Part shown: piece by piece, positions 52,919-61,660 of the stretch
Layout: each line of letters opens with the position of its first letter
Position numbering within the stretch: position 1 is the first letter of the stretch
NCBI GenBank assembly: GCA_918807975.1
Contig: OU964931.1
Location: 9,434,251 to 9,498,250 of the forward strand
Length of the DNA: 64,000 bases
Direction: 5' to 3'
Source of the DNA: Aplidium turbinatum
Lineage: Eukaryota > Chordata > Ascidiacea > Aplousobranchia > Polyclinidae
Notes under the pieces: generated by a model
What the model was told of the DNA's origin: nothing
Databases searched by the model: none
Seen by the model: only the letters and a program-made list of their open reading frames with translations
Position numbers and translations under genes: made by a program

Positions 52919-53266
52919 ATGTCTACTAACAATAAAAATGCAGTAGTAGAGATAAATGTTGGAGGCCATGTTTACACAACGACAATTGAAACACTAACCG
53001 AAAAATACTCTAAATCCAAACTCGCAAACAGCATCATGACTTTTCAAGCAAAGAATTCAGAAAAGAATCAATTAATTCCAATCTTGCAAGATTCCCAAGG
53101 AAGGATGTTTATTGACAGAGACGGCTATATCTTCAAGTTTATCTTGGACTACTTACGCCGCGAAAGAGCAACAACTGATTGGGTTGAAAAAATGATACCA
53201 GATGGAGATCACCACAGATTTCGAGCAGAAGCTGCTTATTTCGGTTTATCAGAATTGGCTAAGGAG
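52919..53266 (+). CDS. KCTD exon 1: BTB/T1 domain
   Basis: 116 codons, phase 0 at the donor GTAAAC. The ATG at 52919 gives MSTNNKNAVVEINVGG. An in-frame TTG six bases upstream is not a plausible start. Confidence 0.92.
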
Positions 53267-56200
53267 GTAAACCTATTTTCTTTCTTCTGGAATTTCAAGT
53301 TACCAGCTAACTAACAAGCCCACTGCACAAAATCGCTACGCTATCTTTACTTTCTTTCGCGTAAGATTGGGTTGACTTCGAGAGCTGGGTCGTCGTGTCC
53401 ACGCTTACCCCGGGTAGTTGAAGATTTAAATTGAGTGGACGAAAAGGCAAGAAAGCCAACCTTCGTATCCACTGTCTTTCAGACATCTAGAAATTGAGCT
53501 AGTTATCAATTAAACATTGTATGGTAGCTAGCTCAGCTTAAGCTTATAGTCACCAGCAGAACGCAAACACTTTACGATTTTATATAACCCTTGACTAAAA
53601 GATCACATAAGGCTGGAAACTTCAACGTAATTCAAACAACTCGGTTTTTTTTTGATGAAAAGCTTGAATTGAAAAGCGTCAAGTTTCAAACAACTGAACA
53701 TACAGTAGCCTATAGAAGAATTCAAACTTGAACATAGATTAATTTTGTGAAGTGCATCAAGTAGGCTAATTGATTGATGCTAGGTTTACAATTATTTATA
53801 ATTAGATTAATTCAGGTTAAAAGTATTGTTGACTGTACACCTAAGCATTAAAAAGTAGTCAATATTTAACCTTGAAGTATTGCTATGTATATCTAGCATT
53901 AGAGCAAATTTATATTTAACAGATTGACAGAAACGAAACTGGAGCAGTATTGCTCCGAAAAAGCTCTGCGGTTATACGAGAAGCTAAAGCATATGGGAAA
54001 AGTACATCTTCGACAAAAAATGATGTCGGGTGAGATAAGGTTAATATTACAGACAAAGACAGGGAGGTTAATAGTGCTCAGTGGGCAAGTGAATCTCCTA
54101 CTTTCATCTTACGTTTCTAAAAATATGTTTTCAACACTAGTGCAACCCAAAAAACTATTAAATTGGATAAACTCTCCCCCGCTGCAAAATCTGCGAAAGT
54201 CACTGTTTGAGGCTAGTCTAACTTATAGCATTTGTAAGCTAATTGGTGTTGTTGACCAGACAGGACCCTTTCACAACAGATGAGTACCTTTGCTTTGGTT
54301 TAGTGGCAACTAATTGTGAGTGTTGGGAACAATTTTATTAGGACTAAACAAAATGCTTCACTCAAAAACTTAATTAAATGGAAGTTTACCTAAAGATTGT
54401 TTGTAGAAACAAAATTTCAAAGTTTTTTTTATCTCTTAATTTGAAAAATATTTTCAGGATATCGAGACAAGCAAGCGAAGGCCCTCTTGCAAGCGGAGAC
54501 CCTTATTTTATCAGTATCGGCTACAGAGGGTACTATACCGCTGACAGGGACAGTCCTAGCAATGACCTAGCCAAGTTCAGAAGAATAACAAGGATTACTG
54601 TATCTGGAAGGTCGGATGTTGCAAAAGAGGTAGTGATGTTGATTTTTCGTTAAAGGATCCATTTAAACTTTAAAGTTACCTCAGTTGTTTAGTTTTTTTA
54701 AAACACGCCATTTTAAAGATACATTGATAGCTATTAGTAGGCTACTTAGTAACTGCACTTGTTACTTTAATTGCCTTATTCCAAGAAAAGCCTGTCAGTT
54801 CCATATCTCAAGATTGTGACAAGGTGTCTGAAAAAACTTTTTCTGGCTGTGATGCAGTCTACCTCTACGCTCTACAGGACAATGAAAGCTTGAATGTTCC
54901 ATAAAAAATATGAATCTACTTTATGGTCAGTTCATTAATGTTTCATTTTTATTTGAATAAACACAAATTGTACATTTTGAAAATGAAAACAATGTTTTGG
55001 TTAGTTTTTAGAGGTTGCTGACCTTTGACATTGAAAATACCCATTAGAAAGTAGCCGGTGTCTTTAGTCTTTTTGAGTACCAGGTACAGTACCAGTGCTC
55101 TCACCACTCGACCATGCAGCCGAGTAAATTGTGCTGTGAACCATACTGAGGCATTTACAGTGATGCAATTCTCGTTCCAAGACCAACCACAATTCATTTG
55201 AAGCCTTAGGCCTATAAGTTACAGTGTATTGGTTTTTAGCTAGTACATCTTTGCAATAGCCTATTTCTCGGTGGCTTGTGTTATTCACGTAGAAAGCTTC
55301 CTGTTGATGTGAACTGCTGCCGTTGGTGGTTTTGAGATGGTACAAGAAGTTGTTTAAAAATATGAAAGACGTTGCTTTGCTTGTGTAATAATATTTTGCT
55401 CTGCTTTGCTTCCGTTGTTATTGCGTTTGGTGATGTTAGCTACTCATTGAATAGTTATTATTCTCCTATAGCCTTGGTAAGTTATTTTTGTTAATCATTT
55501 TACCGGTCTGGCGGTCTGCTTTACCCTTTAGATATTCTTGTTTTGTGTTTTTGTGAGCGACCTGAAAATTATTGTAGAATGGTTTCTGAAATAGCAAGAT
55601 ACATTCTTCTGGTGCAAATTAAGCTAAATTATCACAAGATGTGTAAGATGATAATCTAAGCTAAACTCTACTTCTTGTGGTAGTTTAGCTTTGTTTTCAC
55701 CGGAAGAACGCATCTTGTTATTTAACTAAATGCCTTGTGAACAGTCTCATTCAATTTTTATAGAATGTTTTTTGTTGAGTTAACATGGTCGTAATTTTAA
55801 ATTGGCTAAATCTTTACGAACAAAGTAGTCTTGAGTTGCATGGCAGCTTCTAAAGCTCTTGAAGAGACAAAACATCCTTTGGTCTACGAGATGTTGAAGG
55901 TTGTAGGCTACCGGATAAGCAGCGTAAGCAGTGTCTTTCAAATGTGATCTCATTTTTCATGCGATGACTAATCCAAACAAAAGCACAAAATTGCATCGCT
56001 ATGTCAAACTTACACAAAAGAGATACGTCACTGTTTCCGTAAGGATTTTTTTTATAGAACTATGCAGTGTCTAAATTTTGGCTGACGCAACAAAAACTGT
56101 TGTATATATGTAAATAAAAAACGACCTGTGTAAAATTGAAAACATGCTGCTTGTCATGGTGCAAAAACAATTCTTTAATTCATTTTAATTGAAAGGAACA

Positions 56201-59200
56201 TTCAAGATTTTGTCAAAAACTGTGTAGGCGAGTTCACCAACGATTCGTGTGCCTTAGCCTTGTGACGGAATCGTTTGTCCAACCAGAGTAGCTGAAAAAA
56301 AATTGGACCCTAAACTAATGAGTGGCCTTGGTCAAACAAGACGACTTTAAAAACGTTCATCAAAGAAAGAGGTAGTCTTACACCAAAAAGAAGAGGTTGT
56401 CTCTTAAAAAATTAATTAATGAATTGAAACTGATTGTATGATTTCATCATACAAACACGAGGCGTTTTCTTACAGTTCATGGGATACCTAAAAAAAATTG
56501 GACCCTAGGCTCAAAGTACCATTGGATTTCCTTGTCAATATTCTGCTTCCATCTCTTAAAAGGTTGTCGGTTCAATGGTCATCCCATGACGCGGTTTTTG
56601 TGCTTGAAAGTGGACACAAAAATGAGCTTTTTTTGTCTTCTCGGTCACTTAATCTAAAACTTCAAGTGTTAACCTAGAGACGGAAAAAATATAAACCTTT
56701 TAGATTACAAAGAAACTGATTTTTGGAAACTTGGAATATTTTTGACGCCTGTAAAAGGTGAACCATAAGAATATTATTTTAATCAATGTAAAATTGACGG
56801 ATTTTTCTGTCTGGACTACTCAACTTTTTCCTTACAACATTTTGAAAAAATAATCACGCTGAATTTTTTATTGGGTGCTTCTCGTGACATTGGTGTCGCT
56901 GTGTTCTTTTTGGGTCATTATTTATTCATGACGAAGGTCGGCAATAAATAGAAAATCACTGATGATTCTACTTCTAAAGATAACTTCGGAAGCCCAGTTG
57001 TTTTTACTTTTTCGTTTCAATTATTGATCACACTTCAGCAATTATTGCAAAAACGTTTCAAACACTTAACACTGTTAATTACAAGTGATAGCTTTTACAA
57101 CAGTGGTCTTTCGGCTAAGTCTATAGCTGACACAAACCGCATGTTGTGTCATTTGTTTTCCTTATGTTGGCTCCCTTAGGGTATGAATCAGGCGCGGATC
57201 TAGGAGTTTTTTTTGGGGAGGGCCAGAAAATTTGAAAATGAATTAAAAAGTAAGAAAAAGATAAAACAGGTATAAACAATCAGTGGCGTAGCCAGGAATT
57301 TGGGGGGTTTTGACGGCTGGCGGGCGAAGCCCAACGGTGTGTTCGCCAAAGGCGACACCCAGCGGCGGGGGTCTGGGGGGCCTCCCCCAGAAAATTTTGA
57401 AAAATTACTTTGAATTTGGTGCATTCTGAGAGCATTTTCACCAAAAATATGGATATAAATATTCCTGTAAAATGGTGCTGTCCGGTGGCATTGCAAAAGG
57501 ATAAGATCATGTTTTCTGCGGCATTTTTTGGGTAATAAAGCTAAATCTCTATGTTTTCTTGTTGCTGATTCCTGGCTGAGATGTTTGAATGTTTGGTATT
57601 GGCAAAACTCGCTCTTTTAATGCAGTTTTGCTTAAAATTAGGCAAAGCTTTTGGAGACATAGAGACTGAAAGCATCATTCTCAATATCGTGACGTCACAC
57701 GCGTGCCAAAGGGGGGGTTGTAACCCCCCCCCCCCCCCCCCTTGGCTATGCCACTGTGAACAATGATACAAGGCATATACGATATGCTATAAAATAGACA
57801 TTAAAACAGCCATGTTAATCAATAAATTTTGCTGGAATAAAAATTGCTAAGCATGCAAAGTAAACTTGAAATCTGGTTTAAAACCCTGTATGCAGTGTCC
57901 ATGACCAATTGGATATTTGTATGTTTGCAGACATATAGCCTACGTTAATTGATTGAAATTGTATGATGAAGACTAAAAACTATAAAACAATTCAGGTTTC
58001 AGATTGTTTTAACTGACGTCATTTGGCTCAGCGTTGGTTTCAGCTGAGCCAGCTCCAACAAATGTTGCTATTAAAATGTATAATCGATGGATAATTTCAA
58101 CCTTAAAAATGACAAAAAATAATTCCTTTTCCCCCCGGGATAAGTTAAGTCCGCATTGGGACTAATATCAGCTGTTTAGAAGCATATCGAACCATTCAAC
58201 AATTTCTCACAAAATTTTGGGGGGGCCCGGGCCCCTTGGGCCCCCCCATAGATCCGCGCCTGGGTATGATTGATTGTGATTTTTTAAAAAGCTTCTATTT
58301 TGAGGGCTGTTAAATATTTCAAAACAATTACACAAAACATGCGCCTTACGCTGCACCTTTCTGACATTGGGTCGTGACGTTTTTTAAATTTATCTGGTAC
58401 CATAGCCTACGTCGGTTCAAATTTTGAGTTTAATTTTCATGATCAGGATACAAAATAAAAAGATAGTTTAATGAGAAAAAACTTACAGGAGAAAAACTAC
58501 AAAATCATAAAAAGTCACATTGGCTTTCCAGCCAGCAAATCAATCAGTTTTTACATTCATTCAACATCTGCAGACTTTAAATCAATGTAAAAAGTGATTG
58601 ATTTGCTGGCTGGGTTAAAACTAGGTTTTCACAATCTAACAGTAGCCTATGTCTACTGCTTTGACCACCGAACATTCACATACAGAAAGATTTAAAATGC
58701 AACAGTGTAGTGGTTCTCATCAGGGGTGCGAGACCTATACCCACGGGGAGCGTGGATGCTGAATCGTTACGGTTGTAAGTCTTAAGCGTTGCAGTCGTGA
58801 TGAAATTGAAGCGAAACGATTTTCCGAATATTCGGACTCGAGAATGTTCAGCACCAAAAATTCAGTTTCCTAAGCTCGATTTAAATCAAATTTTTTGTAA
58901 AGAATCCCAGTTTTTTTTTGAACAAAAAGTATTTTCGAATATTCCTTGTGAAAATATAAACCATGATAACCCACCTTCCAGTATACTTAAGTGGGCTACA
59001 TCAATGTTGTGTTTTTTCAGGTTTTTCAGGACGAATTGAACGAAAGCAGAGATCCAGCGCGATTCCCTCCTCAAACTTATACGTGTCGTTATTATTTGAA
59101 ACACAACTACCTCGAATATGCATTCGAAACCTTAGTGAAGAGTGGCTTTGAATTAGTGAGCTCGACTTCGACCGGTAACCAAACACTTCCGGCAACAAAT

Positions 59201-59320
59201 AAGGAGTTCAAACAATGGTCTACGTACGTGGAGTATCTGTTTTACCGGAAGTCATGCCACGACGAACAAGTTTCAAGCAAAACTCATTCTGTTGAGAAAA
59301 ACGGGCCTTTAACACACTGA
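52919..59320 (+). CDS. KCTD8/12/16-type BTB protein, complete, four exons
   Basis: Exons 52919-53266, 53923-54029, 54458-54629 and 59021-59320 join with GT-AG introns in phases 0, 2 and 0 to give 308 residues plus stop. KCTD12 has about 325, so the length fits. Residues ~8-113 form a BTB/T1 domain (VVEINVGGHVYTTTIETL, MFIDRDGYIFKFILDYLR, AEAAYFGLSEL). Residues ~117-152 are a short linker. Residues ~160-300 form the H1 domain (YFISIGYRGYYT, AKFRRITRITVSGR, ELNESRDPARFPPQTYTCRY). In vertebrates this subfamily assembles as pentamers on the GABA-B2 receptor tail and couples Gβγ. A similar neuronal role is inferred, not shown. The start is the ATG at 52919. It is not an obvious KCTD8-like long form, because no C-terminal H2 domain follows. 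Confidence 0.9.
53267..53922 (+). other. KCTD intron 1
   Basis: AT-rich, with no repeat recognised. Confidence 0.7.
53923..54029 (+). CDS. KCTD exon 2: linker exon
   Basis: 107 bp between acceptor ATATTTAACAG and donor GTGAGA. In phase 0 it encodes IDRNETGAVLLRKSSAVIRE then AKAYGKSTSSTKNDV(G). It is required by frame: exon 1 ends in phase 0 while exon 3 needs two bases carried in, which is exactly what this exon supplies. A longer frame over the same bases (53924-54283) is a shadow. Confidence 0.8.
54030..54457 (+). other. KCTD intron 2
   Basis: AT-rich, with no repeat recognised. Confidence 0.7.
54458..54629 (+). CDS. KCTD exon 3: start of H1 domain
   Basis: 172 bp, acceptor ATTTTCAG, donor GTAGTG. 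It encodes ISRQASEGPLASGDPYFISI, then GYRGYYTADRDSPSNDLAKF and RRITRITVSGRSDVAKE, closely following the KCTD12/16 H1 opening. Confidence 0.9.
56780..56817. repeat. Palindromic short repeat, right half
   Basis: AATCAATGTAAAATTGACGG and ATTTTTCTGTCTGG. The left arm is missing. Confidence 0.6.
57189..58262. mobile_element. hAT-type MITE, CAGGCGCGGATC ends (host of a nested MITE)
   Basis: CAGGCGCGGATCTAGG at the left mirrors CCATAGATCCGCGCCTG at the right. The flanks GGTATGAAT (57180-57188) and GGTATGAT (58263-58270) are an octamer duplication with one extra base. Poly-G/GGGCCC blocks lie just inside both ends. There is no transposase. Confidence 0.85.
57281..57766. mobile_element. hAT-type MITE, CAGTGGCGTAGCC ends (nested)
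   Basis: CAGTGGCGTAGCCAGGAATT at the left and CTTGGCTATGCCACTG at the right. Target duplication TAAACAAT (57273-57280) and TGAACAAT (57767-57774), one mismatch. It lies wholly inside 57189-58262. A run of about 20 C is at 57724-57741. Confidence 0.88.
58528..58613. repeat. Palindromic short repeat, near-complete copy
   Basis: The terminal arms CCAGCCAGCAAATCAATCA and TGATTGATTTGCTGGCTGG pair perfectly. Inside, TTTTTACATTCATTCAAC and TTTAAATCAATGTAAAAA flank a centre ATCTGCAGA. This copy best defines the outer ends of the family. Confidence 0.92.
59021..59320 (+). CDS. KCTD exon 4: end of H1 domain and stop
   Basis: 300 bp after acceptor GTTTTTTCAG. It encodes VFQDELNESRDPARFPPQTY, then LKHNYLEYAFETLVKSGFEL and WSTYVEYLFYRKS, ending ...KNGPLTH then TGA. 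A second CAG nine bases downstream would delete only VFQ, but the VF pair is conserved in the family, so I chose the first. Confidence 0.9.
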   Translation, partial: VFQDELNESRDPARFPPQTYTCRYYLKHNYLEYAFETLVKSGFELVSSTSTGNQTLPATNKEFKQWSTYVEYLFYRKSCHDEQVSSKTHSVEKNGPLTH

Positions 59321-61609
59321 GATTTTTGCAAAGGAAATGACTTGATGTGAAACGTCGTTCACATTCACAAAATGTCCTCATATGTCACAGTTCAACCGGT
59401 GTTTCGCGGAACACTGGTAATCCGTGAAAGGTCCCATATGATCCTCAAGACATTTATTCGTTTGACTACAGTAACTCCTCAACTAACGAACACGGTCGCT
59501 ATTCGTAGGCTACTGAAAATCTCGATTGAGCGGGTTTTTGCCTTTTCGCTCCAAAAGAATTTTCCGTCTTCTCCTAGCCCGCCTTGGGACACCTGCGTTA
59601 TTGTTTGGCAGACGTACCACCCAAGCCAAACTCTCCGCCTGAAACAGGTGATCGGTGGTGGTCTCCCGTGACGAAAGAACGAGGAATTAAAGGGACAAGG
59701 CGGCACCCACTTCGACACCGCTGTCTGGCTTTACCACCGAGCGTAAAACCGGCTTATTGTGGAAAACAATTGTGGGAATGTCTTCGCGGCAACGATCATT
59801 GTTCATTACGAAAATATACGGTGGAGTTTTTATATCGTGTTACCATTTTGACGACATGGAGATTATTATAAAGAGAAAATAAAGATTGTTTCTAACACAA
59901 AATCACCCGCCACAGGTGCAATTGCAAACATTTTTGTTGTAAAATATATATGTAGCCTACTGGTAAGAAGTTACATGTTTGTATCTCCGAATGTTCGTAG
60001 GCTAAGTTGAGAAGTTACTGTGTTGTTCCATGGAACACCGGTCGAAAATCAAAATCACAAGAGCTTCAGGGTTTGTTTTTCTACAATTCCTACTCGAATA
60101 TCAACTCTGTGCTCATTCAAATAGGCCCAGCAGATATCTCACTGAGAAAAGCTGAAAGTGAATAAATTGTTGTTGTGTTGTTTATTTTATTGCATCATTA
60201 TACAAATTTGTTTGGTGTTTCGCAAAATTACTTTTATGCATAAACTGTTCCGAAGATTAAAAAGGGTTGAAAAATATTGCCGGTTAGCTTACCAGTTTAG
60301 TATCAACATGATATGATATACTTGTAGCTAAACTGCATAACTCAACCGTGCTTTCTGAAGTGCCGTGCGTGACATGTCTCCAAAAAGCTAGACTTCTTTT
60401 TACTCTGTCAACGTCTCGGAAAAATAATTAATTTTTGTAGGGTTAACGCCATCTGACGGGCGCTAAATTGAGCGTTTGTCATATATAATCCGTTCTGTGG
60501 AAAGTCGGCTGCACAGCTATTTTTGACAAAGTCGTTTTCAGTAACAATCATTCTTATAAAATTAATAATGATCTACTGGTATTCGCAAAACAGTGTTATA
60601 ATTTTACAGGTCTGGTGCTGTGTTGCAAGTCTTTCTTTCCAAGAAAGATATCGAGCGGTGTATAAAAAGTACTGAACATAACAAAAGAAAATGTAGACAG
60701 ATACGGGGAGTTATGTTGAAAGAGAAAAGAACCCAAAGTTATTTGCGTTATACAGTATTCTTACTAGGTTAATCTTCTTACTTGTAACTAAGTGTCACTG
60801 TTGAAGCTGAAGAAGTAACGAAGTTCTTTGGACCTGATTGAATCTTGAAAATCCAACACATTTATAATCCAACACTTGACAACATAACCGTAGTGCTGTT
60901 GATATGTATGAATCACTTTGTGTTTAAATGCTAATTTTGTACATTTTTTAACCATACGAGAAACTTAAAGCGTCTGAAATAGGACCGTGAATGAAAATTG
61001 ATGAGGTTTTATTGTATTTTTCAAAAAGCAATGAATAGTACGCAATTAACATTTAGTTGAATATATTGCATAGCCTCCACTACTACAACTTATGATTAAC
61101 TATGGCGATTGCATAAAAGATACGTTTTTAAACAGCCAAGTGCAGCAATGTTATCTCAATAGCTCGTTAGCAATAGATAAAGAGAATTCGTAAACATCAT
61201 TACCGGCCTGACCATGATCTCTGTCGGCAAATCACCCATTATTTCAGTCACTAAGGCCAGCCTTTTGCCGAAAAAGCGGCACACTATGGTATGGTAACAA
61301 GTGTCAATGTGCCTCGTCCGTTTGTAGAAGCTCTTTCGTCTTGTAATGATTAATTCGCTCAGCAAACAGTGAAAGAAAGGTTTCATGGAATACAGTCTGT
61401 ACACTTTCGTTGTAGATGGTAGCATCAATAAAGAAGCATTACTGGCTCATGGCAAATAAAAATCCTTCAACTTTTCATAACTTAGAGAATTAACTTGAAA
61501 ATTAATCGTGCAGATTGTTAGGTGGAACTTCAGCTGTTATTGCTATTCTGCGACAATAGCACGCTGGGACCGAACTGGGACCGAGGCAGATTTCATCATA
61601 ACACATTGC
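59321..61609. other. KCTD 3' untranslated region and intergenic space
   Basis: The first ~580 bp probably belong to the KCTD transcript. The remainder up to the regucalcin stop is convergent intergenic DNA or regucalcin 3' UTR. I see no gene or repeat. A possible minus-strand AATAAA lies at 61008-61013, about 600 bp past the regucalcin stop. Confidence 0.55.
59878..59883 (+). other. Candidate polyadenylation signal of the KCTD gene
   Basis: AATAAA 558 bp after the stop, followed by a T-rich stretch. No closer hexamer is seen, so the 3' untranslated region is probably about 580 bp. Confidence 0.5.
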
Positions 61610-61660
61610 TTAACCGTCAAACATGAAAGCAGGTAAGCCTTTCGCTCCAGTACCGGTGAT
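61610..61660 (-). CDS. RGN: Regucalcin terminal exon
   Basis: 51 bp after acceptor TTTTTTCAG. It encodes ITGTGAKGLPAFMFDG then TAA, aligned with the ITGLGVKGIAPYSYAG end of human regucalcin. Confidence 0.9.
   Translation of the reverse strand: MTGTGAKGLPAFMFDG

Larger units (their letters stand above)
54630..59020 (+). other. KCTD intron 3 (4.4 kb)
   Basis: It carries two nested TIR elements (57189-58262) and palindromic repeats at 56780-56817 (half) and 58528-58613. The parts 54630-56779 and 58263-58527 show nothing assignable apart from a weak tRNA-like stretch near 55080-55130. Confidence 0.7.

Noticed and set aside
53924-54283. 119-codon open frame
   Set aside because: It is an out-of-frame reading over KCTD exon 2 and the following intron.
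55079-55130. tRNA-like A-box stretch on the minus strand (GGTCGAGTGGTGAGAGC)
   Set aside because: It resembles a tRNA or SINE head but no B box follows at the right distance, so I do not annotate it.
61156-61428. 90-codon minus-strand frame downstream of regucalcin
   Set aside because: It lies after the regucalcin stop and has no family signature. It is more likely 3' untranslated or intergenic sequence.
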